Source: Segatella oulorum JCM 14966
GTDB lineage: Bacteria > Bacteroidota > Bacteroidia > Bacteroidales > Bacteroidaceae
Length of the DNA stretch: 43,634 bases
NCBI RefSeq assembly: GCF_000613785.1
Contig: NZ_BAJQ01000020.1
Span: forward strand, 1 to 43,634
Direction: 5' to 3'
A program made the translations under genes and the position numbers. Positions 1 through 10,091 of this stretch are shown one piece after another. Positions within the stretch are counted from its first letter, which is position 1. Every line of letters starts with the position of its first letter. Under the pieces are notes generated by a model that saw only the letters and a program-made list of their open reading frames with translations, was not told the DNA's origin and ran no database searches.

Positions 1-829
1 CCCACCCATCGATAGCCTTTTCTAATTCAGAGGGACAGAAATAATGATTTAGTTTTATCACATTTTTCATTGATCGATGATATCGTTCTATCTTCCCTTG
101 TGTCTGCGGATGCAAGGGCTTGCCATGAATATGCTTGATGTTATATACCTTACCGAGATACTCCTTGAGAGAGGAAGCAATATAACATGGTCCATTATCT
201 GATAACAGACAAGGAGGATTCTGAAGTGTAATCCCAGCCTTTTCAACTGCCTTGTCTATTGTTCTGGATACATCTTCAGAGGTCATGCTCGAGCATAGCT
301 CCCAATGGATAATATACCTGCTGTAGTCATCGATTACCGTAGAGAGATAATACCAGCCCCAACCCTTGACTTTGAAATAGGTAAAATCCGTCTGCCACAT
401 CTCATTGGCGAATTTAGTCTTATGATGGAACTCATCGGCTGCAAGGACGAAATCATGCTCCATACGTTCCAATAGACCTCTTTCATGCAGAATACGATAA
501 AAGCTTGACTCGGAAACGAATATCTGACTTTCCTCCAATAAAAGGACGGACAACTCCCTGGGAGTGAGCTCAGGATGCTCTAAAGAAAGTTCGACCAGTA
601 TTTGTCGAATATTGTCGGGGATGCGGTTCCATGTCGTCTGCCTCCTATAAGGCGTTTCTCTAAGAGCATTCACTCCCCCTGTGGCATATTTCTGATACCA
701 GTTATAAAAAGTACGCCTTGGAATACCTAAGCGTTTGAGGGCCTGAACAATACTTAACTCTGAACGCTTTACTGACAGAACGATACTCTCTTTCTCTTCC
801 GCACTATAACGTATATACAATTCATGCAT
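1..829 (-). CDS. IS3-family transposase orfB (DDE integrase), 3' end outside window
   Basis: Catalytic subunit of an IS3-type transposase, which cuts and joins the element's DNA ends. The minus-strand frame is open from an ATG at 829 to the window edge. It begins MHELYIRYSAEEKES, has an N-terminal helix-turn-helix (RRTFYNWYQKY), then an rve-type core. The acidic triad is visible: D in MWQTDFTYF, D in LLSDNGPCY, E in QGKIERYHR, with about 35 residues between the second D and the E. The start lies 18 nt after the orfA stop in the same reading frame, whereas classical IS3 elements place orfB in the -1 frame. A run of seven A precedes the orfA stop, but a -1 slip there does not lead into orfB. 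Expression is therefore probably by reinitiation. Confidence 0.85.
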   Translation of the reverse strand, partial: MHELYIRYSAEEKESIVLSVKRSELSIVQALKRLGIPRRTFYNWYQKYATGGVNALRETPYRRQTTWNRIPDNIRQILVELSLEHPELTPRELSVLLLEESQIFVSESSFYRILHERGLLERMEHDFVLAADEFHHKTKFANEMWQTDFTYFKVKGWGWYYLSTVIDDYSRYIIHWELCSSMTSEDVSRTIDKAVEKAGITLQNPPCLLSDNGPCYIASSLKEYLGKVYNIKHIHGKPLHPQTQGKIERYHRSMKNVIKLNHYFCPSELEKAIDGW

Positions 830-847
830 AGGCTTATTCGATGAGTT

Positions 848-1096
848 TCAAGCTTTTTTTACAACGTCATATCTCACTACCAAATCGGCAAGGGCTTCCT
901 TTAAGCGAATATTTTCCTGACGAAGTTCCTTCACCTCATCACTTGTTGCTTCACGGACGATGTCACCATCAAGGCGAGCTTTACCTGCCTCAATAAATTC
1001 CTTATTCCATTTGTAATAAGTACTATCGGATATGCCATATTTACGGCAGAGCTCTGCGATGCTCTGTTCACCACGGATTCCTTCCATCACAATCAA
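848..1096 (-). CDS. IS3-family transposase orfA (HTH, leucine zipper)
   Basis: DNA-binding subunit of the IS3 transposase. It has a helix-turn-helix (SIAELCRKYGISDSTYYKW) followed by a heptad region (VKELRQENIRLKEALADL), as in HTH_Tnp_1 proteins. The first usable start is TTG at 1096, but coding-like sequence continues upstream (RNTKRIFTSEQKVLIVME) to about 1190 with no in-frame ATG. An ATG at 1241 is in another frame and would need a one-base shift to join. The annotated start is therefore probably too short, or the gene has a small indel. It ends KKA-stop inside a seven-A run. Confidence 0.75.
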   Translation of the reverse strand: MIVMEGIRGEQSIAELCRKYGISDSTYYKWNKEFIEAGKARLDGDIVREATSDEVKELRQENIRLKEALADLVVRYDVVKKA

Positions 1097-1334
1097 TACC
1101 TTTTGTTCTGAAGTGAAAATTCGTTTCGTGTTACGATGAATATCCTTTAATAAGGATTCTGAAGAGCACTGCTTAGGATTTACTGAAAAATTCTTTTTTG
1201 TTGTCGTTGTGCAAATATACTTTTTTATTAATATAATTCATACTAAAACCCCAAACTTAATTGAGGTCCCAGTTGTGCACTTTCGTTTGACAACGTACAA
1301 TCAAAACAAGTCAAACATAAAATGAGATAAAGAT

Positions 1335-1793
1335 ATGGAAAAGAAAAAAGTCAGTAAAAAGGGAAAGGAGAATACCATCCATTCCGCCAAACAATATTTA
1401 GGGCTCAACCAAATTGAAGATCCGTCTGAACATCTCATTGCCGAACTTCGGGCAAGGGGAGCCAGAAGTTTCCAAGACCCAAACAAGCAGGATACAGAGA
1501 ACACCACGTACTCTGAACCTGCACAGAACACAGAGAGTGCAACCATTCAAAGGCGCATCAGTGCCAAGATGAGAAAGGAAACGCTCGAAGCCTACAAGCA
1601 AGCCTACCTTGTCCCGACAAGATTGAGCAACCGAAAGGCGGTTTATCTGAGCCGAGAAATACAGGAGTGTGCCGACTTCATCGTGCGTAGGCTGGGCGAC
1701 AGAGGAAGTAACCTTTCAAGTTTCGTGGAGAACATCGTGCGCCTCCATTTGGAGGAATACGGTGAGGACATAGAGAAGTGGAGAAGATTGTAA
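1335..1793 (+). CDS. DUF3408 family protein of a Bacteroidetes mobile element
   Basis: A 152-aa protein. The charged, low-complexity N-terminus (about 1-75) is followed by a C-terminal domain typical of DUF3408: RLSNRKAVYLSREIQE, then RRLGDRGSNLSSFVENIV and HLEEYGEDIEKWRRL. DUF3408 proteins occur in Bacteroides conjugative and mobilisable transposons beside transfer genes. The fold resembles ribbon-helix-helix proteins, so a DNA-binding or partner role in transfer is likely but is inference. It lies upstream of, and in the same direction as, the relaxase genes, separated by a hairpin-rich gap. The start at 1335 is the first ATG after the IS end. Confidence 0.8.
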   Translation: MEKKKVSKKGKENTIHSAKQYLGLNQIEDPSEHLIAELRARGARSFQDPNKQDTENTTYSEPAQNTESATIQRRISAKMRKETLEAYKQAYLVPTRLSNRKAVYLSREIQECADFIVRRLGDRGSNLSSFVENIVRLHLEEYGEDIEKWRRL

Positions 1794-1800
1794 GCAGTTT

Positions 1801-2150
1801 GAGACTTTATCATACGATATACAAAAACAGTCGACTGTTTCTAAAAATCACTCGACTGATTATTTTATTCAGTCGAGTGAAATTATGAGTATTGATGAAT
1901 GATGGGAATGACACGAACGCAGTTCGTCATAGAATGCACGGCATTCGCTTTTAATAACCAAAACGCTTTATGCGTAAACGTTTCGTTAGCTGACATTGCA
2001 AGACGTCAGTTTGTACCCACAAACTGCTCTTGCTCCCCTCGTTTATCTATCGGGGAGATTAGACCGTAATCACTACGTTCTCATCGGTCAGCATTCAGAA
2101 ATTAAGCAACAACAAATCATCCATAATGATTAATTTTCAAGGAAACTTAT
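1801..2150. other. Hairpin-rich intergenic region, candidate origin of transfer
   Basis: No gene is seen in this gap of about 350 bp, but it is full of dyads. There is a perfect 16-bp palindrome (AAACAGTCGACTGTTT, 1825-1840). A perfect 12-bp inverted repeat follows (TCACTCGACTGA at 1848-1859, complement at 1869-1880, 9-nt loop). ACGAAC-GCA-GTTCGT lies at 1913-1927, then GAATGC-ACG-GCATTC. CAGTTTGT-ACCC-ACAAACTG is at 2007-2026, and a CTCCCC/GGGGAG stem near 2031-2053. A hairpin cluster just upstream of MobA/relaxase genes is where oriT lies in Bacteroides mobilisable elements. The nick site cannot be assigned from sequence alone. Confidence 0.5.
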
Positions 2151-2582
2151 ATGAACGGATGCAAAGGAAAGACTGCCCGATGGCAGCAACAGGATAAGGA
2201 AGAACAGAGGATGAACAAGACGGAGTTCATCAAGGTAAGATGCACCTTAGAGGAGAAGCAGCGTATCAAATCAAAAGCGGAAAACGCAGGGCGGAAGTTC
2301 TCCGATTATTGTCGTGAAATACTCCTTAACGGAGAAGTGACTGCCGTCCCCAAGATGACCGACAATGAGAGGGAAGCCATTGCCATTCTTCAGCATACAG
2401 GACGGTTCTACGGACAGGTTTCCAACCTCATCAAAGTCAAGGACGAGGATTGGCTACATATCACAAAGAACCTCTCGCTATGTGCAAAGGAAGCATTTAA
2501 GCGGTTTTACAACCCGCATTTTCGTGTGGATGATGAGGTATATAAGGTCTTAAATCTAACAAGAAATGATAGGAAAATGTAA
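2151..2582 (+). CDS. Mobilisation accessory protein (MobA/MobC-like, ribbon-helix-helix)
   Basis: A 143-aa protein that probably binds oriT and helps the relaxase form the relaxosome. The core FIKVRCTLEEKQRIKSKAE followed by GRKFSDYCREILLNG is the beta-strand plus two-helix pattern of RHH-type mobilisation proteins of Bacteroides. The C-terminal half (ILQHTGRFYGQVSNLI) matches the MobC/BmgB-like extension that contacts the relaxase. Two starts are possible: ATG at 2151, or ATG at 2211 (MNKTEFIKV), where family similarity begins. Its 3' end overlaps the relaxase start by 17 nt, which suggests translational coupling. Confidence 0.75.
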   Translation: MNGCKGKTARWQQQDKEEQRMNKTEFIKVRCTLEEKQRIKSKAENAGRKFSDYCREILLNGEVTAVPKMTDNEREAIAILQHTGRFYGQVSNLIKVKDEDWLHITKNLSLCAKEAFKRFYNPHFRVDDEVYKVLNLTRNDRKM

Positions 2583-3624
2583 GGCGATAGCGCACGGAAG
2601 CACGGCTTTGGACTATATCTTCAGAGAGGGCAAGCTCGGCTATCGGCTTGCCTTCCACAACCTTTGCAGCAGAGAACCAAAGGCTATCTATGAGGAAATG
2701 AAAGTGGTCAGCAATTACAACAGCCGTTGCAAGAACAAGTTTCTCCGTATCGAAATAGGCATCGCACCGCAAGACGAGAAAAAGTTGCCTGTGTCCGAAC
2801 TTATGCGGATAACCCATTTGTTTGCCAAGCGAATGGGACTTGACAACCACCAATGGGTGGCAGTAACGCACAAGGACACCGACAACAGACACATTCATAT
2901 TATTGTCAACCGCATCAACCTATATGGAGAAGTGTATGATACCACCTTTGTGAGCAACAGGGCAGCGAGAGTGGCGGAGGAAATAAGTAGAGAGAAAGGC
3001 TTGACCATCGCCAAGAAGGTCAAGGCAGAAAGAAAATATCAAAAGACAAAAGCCAGTCCTGCAAGAGATCAGACCAAGCAGCAGGTGCAAAATATTTGCT
3101 ATGCCCTGCTTGAAAAGTACAAAGGTACGGGTATCACGGGACACTCCATGTTCCTTTATGACCTTAGCAAGAGTGGCATAACCATTGAGCGCATGAAGAA
3201 CAAGCAGGGCAAGGTCTATGGTTTGAAGTTCTCATTTGGCGGACAATCTTTCAAGGCATCGGAAGTGGGCAGAGAGTTCGGCTACCGTTCCCTGCAGAAA
3301 AACTTTGAACCAACCAACAGGGAAGAACCAAAGAAACCACACCAAACAATACAAGAGGCAACAGAAAAGAAAGAACAGCCTGATAAAGGCTACCAGCTTG
3401 TACCTAAAAGCCGTTCCTCTATCTCACGAGACAATGACACTCCACCTGAACAGAACTCCATTGGTGCAGTGGACACCATCGTTAGCGCAGCCGATGAACT
3501 TGTGGAAGAGTTAGGCGACTTGATTACACCATCCGCACAGGGCGATGACTATGCCGAAGCTACGTGGCAGCGCAAGCTCAGAAACCAAGCCAACAGAAAG
3601 AAGAAGCGAGGACGAGGATTATAA
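2566..3624 (+). CDS. Relaxase / mobilisation nuclease (MOBP type)
   Basis: Nicks oriT and pilots the transferred strand. The 352-aa protein has the relaxase domain in its first ~190 residues. The metal-binding histidine motif is H102 in HKDTDN followed by H109 and H111 in RHIHIIVNRI. The presumed nicking tyrosine lies in the N-terminal region (ALDYIFREGKLGYR). The C-terminal ~120 residues are polar, Lys/Gln-rich and poorly conserved. The length fits the small MobB relaxases of Bacteroides mobilisable transposons. No coupling protein or integrase is seen downstream, so the element looks like a mobilisation-only remnant or part of a larger element. Confidence 0.85.
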   Translation: MIGKCKAIAHGSTALDYIFREGKLGYRLAFHNLCSREPKAIYEEMKVVSNYNSRCKNKFLRIEIGIAPQDEKKLPVSELMRITHLFAKRMGLDNHQWVAVTHKDTDNRHIHIIVNRINLYGEVYDTTFVSNRAARVAEEISREKGLTIAKKVKAERKYQKTKASPARDQTKQQVQNICYALLEKYKGTGITGHSMFLYDLSKSGITIERMKNKQGKVYGLKFSFGGQSFKASEVGREFGYRSLQKNFEPTNREEPKKPHQTIQEATEKKEQPDKGYQLVPKSRSSISRDNDTPPEQNSIGAVDTIVSAADELVEELGDLITPSAQGDDYAEATWQRKLRNQANRKKKRGRGL

Positions 3625-3676
3625 CCCTATCAAAAATCGCATTAGAAAAGTGCAGAAAGAAGAATATCTCATCAAA

Positions 3677-3731
3677 AACGCTTGTTATTCGGTAACAAAG
3701 TATTATCTTTGCAGACAGAATAACAAGCGTT
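3677..3731 (+). terminator. 14-bp inverted repeat with T-run after the relaxase
   Basis: AACGCTTGTTATTC (3677-3690) pairs perfectly with 3718-3731 across a 27-nt loop and is followed by TCTTTTTTA, so it can terminate the mobilisation operon. The loop holds TATCTTTG (3704-3711), a match to the Bacteroidetes -7 promoter box. The dyad may therefore instead be an operator around a promoter whose gene has been lost. From 3732 to 4016 I see no gene or clear signal. Confidence 0.5.
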
Positions 3732-4016
3732 CTTTTTTAGGTAGAAAACAGCAACTTGAAGTAGTTTGCTCGTTTCCAAATCGTTACCTATTTAGTTATA
3801 CCAACAAGGTAACTTCTTTATTTTCAACAAGTTGTATTTTAAGAATTATCTTAGTCCGCAATATGCACGCTATTAAACCCGCATCCTCCCCTACCCTCAA
3901 CAGAACATAGGCAAGGATGTATGCCCAAAGCAAGCGGTTTTGCATGCGTTCAAAAAGCCTTAAAGATACAAATGATGGCAGCCATCGGCCACAAAACAAA
4001 AAAATATATCCAAAAA

Positions 4017-4048
4017 GTTGTTGCTTTATCAGATAAACACTACCTTTG
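4017..4048 (+). promoter_or_regulatory. Probable cas9 operon promoter
   Basis: GTTG (4017-4020), 20 nt, then TACCTTTG (4041-4048) fits the Bacteroidetes -33/-7 consensus (TTTG, 19-21 nt, TAnnTTTG). Transcription would start near 4055 and give cas9 a leader of about 137 nt. That leader crosses the whole tracrRNA gene on the antisense strand. No closer promoter to the cas9 ATG is visible. Confidence 0.6.
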
Positions 4049-4055
4049 AGACAGT

Positions 4056-4140
4056 GAAAAAGAAAAGGACGAGTCGCCCCGCCCTGTTTGTTTTCACAAC
4101 GGAAAAATCCTTATTGTGACTTGCTTAAATAATATCTGAG
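4056..4140 (-). ncRNA. tracrRNA of the type II-C CRISPR system
   Basis: Read on the minus strand, this begins with an anti-repeat (about 4137 down to 4113). It can pair with the first 24 nt of the crRNA repeat, with two G-U wobbles and one bulged base. Next comes a short nexus hairpin (AAGGATTTTTCC), then GTTGTGAAAAC, then GGGGCGACTCGTCC followed by TTTTCTTTTT (hairpin 4067-4083, T-run 4056-4066), a Rho-independent stop. This order is that of known II-C tracrRNAs from Bacteroides. A strong promoter lies directly upstream on the same strand. It should pair with pre-crRNA and load Cas9. The predicted length is about 80-85 nt. Confidence 0.88.
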
Positions 4141-4142
4141 TG

Positions 4143-4174
4143 CAAATATAGGCGTTTTCTACTAAAGAACCAAA
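4143..4174 (-). promoter_or_regulatory. tracrRNA promoter
   Basis: On the minus strand TTTG (4174-4171), exactly 20 nt, then TATATTTG (4150-4143) is a near-perfect Bacteroidetes promoter. The start site would fall near 4137, at the 5' edge of the anti-repeat. The box lies within the cas9 5' leader, only 17 bp before the cas9 ATG. Confidence 0.8.
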
Positions 4175-4191
4175 TAAAATAAAGAAAATAT

Positions 4192-7100
4192 ATGAAAACA
4201 ATTCTTGGCTTAGACTTAGGAACCAACAGCATTGGTTGGGCCAAAGTCATCGTTGATGACAATGAAAATTATTTGAGAGACATTCAACTTGGCAGTCGTA
4301 TCATCCCCATGAGCCAAGATGTTCTTGGCAAGTTTGATAAAGGAGTAACAGAGTCTCAAACCGCCATCCGAACGAGCTTCCGAGGCGTTCGACGCCTCAG
4401 AGAGCGCACTTTGCAACGCCGCGAACGCCTCCATCGCGTGCTACACACGTTGCATTACTTACCTCCCCACTACGATTCGGCCATTGGATGGGACAGGAAG
4501 ACGCCCACTACTTATGGTAAATTTTTAAATCATGGTGAACCTAAATTGGCATGGGAACGCCGAGAAGATGGCACAATGCAGTTTCTTTTCATGGATGCTT
4601 TCCATGAAATGATAGCAGACTTCGCTAAATATCAACCCGCGCTCGTTGCTGACGGCAAGAAGGTGCCACTTGATTGGACGATTTATTACCTGCGTAAGAA
4701 AGCACTTACGCAACCCATCAAGAAAGAAGAACTTGCCTGGATTTTGCTCAACTTCAACCAAAAGCGTGGCTATTACCAACTTCGTGGCGAAGAGGATGAA
4801 GAAAATGCCGCAAAACATGAGGAATATCATGAGTTGAAAGTGGTTGGCGTTGAAGTCGATGAAGCGGGAAAAGGTGACAACACCTGGTATAATGTGAAGT
4901 TAGAGAATGGCTGGATATATCACCGTCAAAGCAAAATACCCTTAGACGACTGGGTGGGTAAAGTCAGGGCTTTCATTGTGACAACCGAATATGAAAAAGA
5001 CGGAACAACACCCAAAAAAGATAAAGAAGGCAACGTGAAACGCTCCTTCCGCTCACCAAATGAAAACGATTGGGGCCTGCGAAAGAAACAAACTGAGCAT
5101 TCGTTAGAAGCATCGGGCACGCCTGTTGGCGCTTTTATCTATGACCACCTCTTAAAAGAACCCTCTGATAAAATCCGCGGAAAATTCATCCATACCATTG
5201 AGCGTAAATATTACAAGCAGGAATTAGCAGCCATTCTTCGCGAGCAAAGCAAACACCATGAAGAACTATGCAGCAAGGACATGTTAAAAGCATGCATCGA
5301 AGAGTTATATCCAAACAACCCACTTCATCGTGAAAGTCTGTTGAAAAAGGACATGACTTACTTGCTCATAGAGGATCTTATCTTCTACCAACGCCCGCTG
5401 AAGAGTAAGAAATCGCTGATTGCAGAGTGCCCCTATGAGGCCTATTCCTATGTGGACAAGGAAACAGGAGAAATGAAACGGCAAGGCATTAAATGTATAG
5501 CAAAATCCAATCCCTACTACCAAGAGTTCCGTTTGTGGCAGTTTATAGCCAACTTACGCCTACGCAATCAAGCCGACGAGCGCGACGTAACAGCCGAGTA
5601 TCTGCCTCATCAAGAAGACTATGTGCGCTTGTTTACCTATTTGAACGATAGGAAGGAAATCAATCAAGAGACGCTGTTGAAGGACTTTTTCAAGTTGAAG
5701 AAGGTGACGATAGGCGGCGAAAAGGTGTTTCCTATTCGCTGGAACTACATCGAAGACAAAGAAAAGAAATATCCTTGTAATGCAACACGCCACGAACTTC
5801 TCCTTGCACTCGACAGAGCTGGCATAGAACATGACTGGTTAGATGATCGAGATTTGGCTTATCGATTGTGGCACTTGCTCTATTCTGTTGACTCTAAAGA
5901 CGAAACAGAGCGTGCATTGCGCAAGTTGAAAGATGACGATGCTTTCGTTGAATCGTTCTTAAAAATTAAGCCCTTCGAGAAAGAATATGGTGCCTATTCA
6001 GAGAAAGCCATCAAAAAACTACTACCCGTTATGCGGAGAGGAAGTTTATGGAACGAGGCAGACCTCTGTCCTTCTACAAAAGAGAGGATTGCTAATATTT
6101 TGCAAGGCACTATCGATGAGAAACTCAAAAAGAAGATAGGGGCGTTTATTTCGTCTTGTCAACAGGTGTCAGACTTTCAAGGATTGCCCGAATGGTTGGC
6201 GTGTTATGTGGTATATGGGCGCCATTCTGAAGCTACAGACATACAGCGCTGGGAAACACCCGAACAGCTTTTAGATTATATCCATAAGTTTAAACAATAT
6301 TCCTTACGCAACCCTATCGTGGAACAATGCATTCTTGAAACCCTCCGCACGGTATATGACATTTGGAAAGAAGCGGGACAGATTGATGAAATCCATGTAG
6401 AATTAGGCCGAGAAATGAAACAGACGGCCGAACAACGTGCGCATCTCACAGAGAAGGTGCTGCGCAATGAGAACACGAATCTCCGCATCAAGAGTCTGTT
6501 GATGGAATTGAAAAACGATGCCGATATAAAGGACGTTCGCCCCCATTCGCCGATGCAACAAGAAATCTTACGCATTTATGAGGAAGGCGCTTTGCAAACG
6601 TTATCGAAAGACGACGCAGCGTTTGCCGAGATCATGAAGATTTCAAAAATGGCGCAACCCTCCGCAAGTGAGTTGCAAAGGTATCGATTGTGGCTCGAAC
6701 AAAAATATCGTTCGCCATATACTGGAAAACCGATTTCACTTTCAAAACTTTTCACTTCAGCCTATCAGATTGAGCATATCATTCCTAAAAAACGCTATTT
6801 TGACGACTCGTTCTCCAATAAAGTTATCTGTGAAGCAGAAGTAAATAGAGAGAAAGGCAGCATGTTAGCCTATGAATTCATAAAGGATTGTGGTGGCGAT
6901 GTAATACATTGTACGGCTTTAGGTGATGTAACCATCTTGAGCGAAGCAGAATACAAGGCCTTGGTAACAGAATTGTATGCGAATAACAATTCGAAGAGAG
7001 AGAAGCTACTGATGGAGGATATTCCTCAGGAATTTGTCAACCGACAACTGAATGACAGCCGCTATATCAGCAGGGTGGTGATGACTTTGCTTTCTAATAT

Positions 7101-8643
7101 TGTGCGCATTGAAAGCGAAGAAGAGGCCACTTCCAAATTTGTTATTCCGTGTTCGGGAGGCATTACCGACAAGCTTAAGAAGGATTGGGGTTTAAATGAT
7201 GTTTGGAACAATATTGTTTATCCGCGTTTTGAACGCTTGAATGCACTCACCAACACCACTGACTTTGGCCAATGGGAGAACAAAGAAGGGAAAAGGGTGT
7301 TCCAAACTTCGGTTCCACTTGAACTGCAACGTGGCTATCAAAAGAAGCGCATCGACCACCGACACCATGCTATGGATGCATTGGTGATTGCCTGTGCCTC
7401 ACGCAATATCATTAACTATTTGAACAACCAAGAAGCTAATGACCCCACGAAGCAAGAAAATGCGCGAAAACAACTTTGCATTAAAAATCGCATTATCCGC
7501 AAACCTTGGGAAACCTTTACGCAAGATGCCTACAAGGCTTTAGACAACATTGTGGTGAGTTTCAAAAACTATGTTCGTGTGATCAATAAAGCCACCAATT
7601 ATTATGAACGGTATAATGCCGACGGAAAGAAAGTTGTTGACGAACAAAAGGGAGAGGCGATGTGGGCTATTCGAAAGCCTATGCACAAAGATACGGTCTT
7701 TGGTCATGTCAACCTGCGGCGCAAAGCTGTCGTTAAGTTGAAAGATGCATTAGAGAATATTCCTGCGATTTGTGATAAGACGCTCCGCCATTATATTCAG
7801 GACTTACAGAAAAAGCACTTCAACACCAAGCAATTGCTGGCACATTTTAAAAGCATTAACTACCGATTGAATAAGCAAGCGGTTGATAAAGTTGAAGTTT
7901 GGCAGTATAGTGATGATAAAGAACAGCTGGCAGCAACGCGGAAACCATTAGGCCCTTCATTTGATGCAAAGCGCATTGCCGCAATCACCGACACGGGCAT
8001 TCAGAAGATATTGTTGAACTATCTTCAAGCAAAAGGTGGCGACCCTACCATCGCTTTTACGCCCGAAGGAATTGCTGAAATGAATCAAAACATAGCGGTT
8101 TATAATGGGGGCAAGCAGCATCAGCCCATCCTAAAGGTAAGGATTGCAGAACCAATGGGCGCTAAATATCCCATAGGAGAAACGGGAAACAAGGGCGCTA
8201 AATATGTTGAAGCACAAAAAGGCACAAACCTTTACTTTGCTATCTATGAAGATGAAGAGGGCAATAGAACCTATGACACTATTGCACTGAATGTGGTTGC
8301 AGAACGATTGAAGCAAGGACTTACCCCTGTTCCAGAGAAGAATGAAAAGGGGGTTGCACTAAAATTTTATCTCTCACCAAACGACTTGGTGTATGTACCC
8401 ACCGCAGATGAACTACTCACTAAGGAATGTAGTTTAGACAAAAATAGAATTTATAAGATGGTAAGTGCAACAATGAACCGATGTCTCTTCCTACCTCATC
8501 GCGCGGCAAAGACTATTTATGACAAGGTTGAGTTCGAGGCTTTAAACAAGATGGAAAGAGCTTTGACTGGAGAAATGATTAAGCCAATTTGCTGGAAAAT
8601 GGAAGTTGACCGCTTAGGTCACATCGTCAACATCATCAAATAG
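4192..8643 (+). CDS. cas9: CRISPR-associated endonuclease Cas9, type II-C
   Basis: RNA-guided DNA endonuclease that cuts foreign DNA matching a spacer. The 1483-aa protein is in the range of large II-C Cas9 proteins of Bacteroides/Prevotella. RuvC-I: ILGLDLGTNSIGWA with catalytic D8. An arginine-rich bridge helix follows (about 60-88, FRGVRRLRERTLQRRERL). RuvC-II: HVELGREMK with E737. HNH: YQIEHIIPKKRYFDD with H862 and N885. RuvC-III: IDHRHHAMDALVIA with H1058/H1059 and D1062. All catalytic residues are present, so it should be active. The long C-terminus (about 1063-1483) must hold the WED and PAM-reading domains. The start ATG at 4192 is followed at once by the conserved RuvC-I strand. cas1 starts 12 nt after the stop. 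No csn2 or cas4 is present, hence II-C. Confidence 0.97.
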   Translation: MKTILGLDLGTNSIGWAKVIVDDNENYLRDIQLGSRIIPMSQDVLGKFDKGVTESQTAIRTSFRGVRRLRERTLQRRERLHRVLHTLHYLPPHYDSAIGWDRKTPTTYGKFLNHGEPKLAWERREDGTMQFLFMDAFHEMIADFAKYQPALVADGKKVPLDWTIYYLRKKALTQPIKKEELAWILLNFNQKRGYYQLRGEEDEENAAKHEEYHELKVVGVEVDEAGKGDNTWYNVKLENGWIYHRQSKIPLDDWVGKVRAFIVTTEYEKDGTTPKKDKEGNVKRSFRSPNENDWGLRKKQTEHSLEASGTPVGAFIYDHLLKEPSDKIRGKFIHTIERKYYKQELAAILREQSKHHEELCSKDMLKACIEELYPNNPLHRESLLKKDMTYLLIEDLIFYQRPLKSKKSLIAECPYEAYSYVDKETGEMKRQGIKCIAKSNPYYQEFRLWQFIANLRLRNQADERDVTAEYLPHQEDYVRLFTYLNDRKEINQETLLKDFFKLKKVTIGGEKVFPIRWNYIEDKEKKYPCNATRHELLLALDRAGIEHDWLDDRDLAYRLWHLLYSVDSKDETERALRKLKDDDAFVESFLKIKPFEKEYGAYSEKAIKKLLPVMRRGSLWNEADLCPSTKERIANILQGTIDEKLKKKIGAFISSCQQVSDFQGLPEWLACYVVYGRHSEATDIQRWETPEQLLDYIHKFKQYSLRNPIVEQCILETLRTVYDIWKEAGQIDEIHVELGREMKQTAEQRAHLTEKVLRNENTNLRIKSLLMELKNDADIKDVRPHSPMQQEILRIYEEGALQTLSKDDAAFAEIMKISKMAQPSASELQRYRLWLEQKYRSPYTGKPISLSKLFTSAYQIEHIIPKKRYFDDSFSNKVICEAEVNREKGSMLAYEFIKDCGGDVIHCTALGDVTILSEAEYKALVTELYANNNSKREKLLMEDIPQEFVNRQLNDSRYISRVVMTLLSNIVRIESEEEATSKFVIPCSGGITDKLKKDWGLNDVWNNIVYPRFERLNALTNTTDFGQWENKEGKRVFQTSVPLELQRGYQKKRIDHRHHAMDALVIACASRNIINYLNNQEANDPTKQENARKQLCIKNRIIRKPWETFTQDAYKALDNIVVSFKNYVRVINKATNYYERYNADGKKVVDEQKGEAMWAIRKPMHKDTVFGHVNLRRKAVVKLKDALENIPAICDKTLRHYIQDLQKKHFNTKQLLAHFKSINYRLNKQAVDKVEVWQYSDDKEQLAATRKPLGPSFDAKRIAAITDTGIQKILLNYLQAKGGDPTIAFTPEGIAEMNQNIAVYNGGKQHQPILKVRIAEPMGAKYPIGETGNKGAKYVEAQKGTNLYFAIYEDEEGNRTYDTIALNVVAERLKQGLTPVPEKNEKGVALKFYLSPNDLVYVPTADELLTKECSLDKNRIYKMVSATMNRCLFLPHRAAKTIYDKVEFEALNKMERALTGEMIKPICWKMEVDRLGHIVNIIK

Positions 8644-8655
8644 CCCCCTTAGCTT

Positions 8656-9938
<1,283 letters not shown>

Positions 9939-10091
9939 AAGATGCAGGATGGAAAAGGAGAGAACCATAAATCTTTGGTTGAAATGCCTCGTTTAAAAAG
10001 AAATCTTTTTTTGTTGTTTCCTAACAACTTAGCCTACAACAAGAAAAAACTTGGAGAAAGCATCATAAGAAATCACCTTAATAGAAAACAA

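Larger units (their letters stand above)
1..1292 (-). mobile_element. IS3-family insertion sequence, one end only
   Basis: Two transposase genes (orfA, orfB) are read leftward. The likely terminus is near 1292, where the minus strand begins TGTCAAACGAAAGTGCAC, starting with the 5'-TG usual for IS3 ends. The other end lies outside the window, so the inverted repeat and target duplication cannot be checked. The element sits immediately upstream of the mobilisation genes. Confidence 0.75.

Noticed and set aside
848..860. Programmed -1 frameshift at the seven-A run in IS orfA
   Set aside because: The -1 frame after the run does not enter the orfB frame; orfB is in the same frame as orfA.
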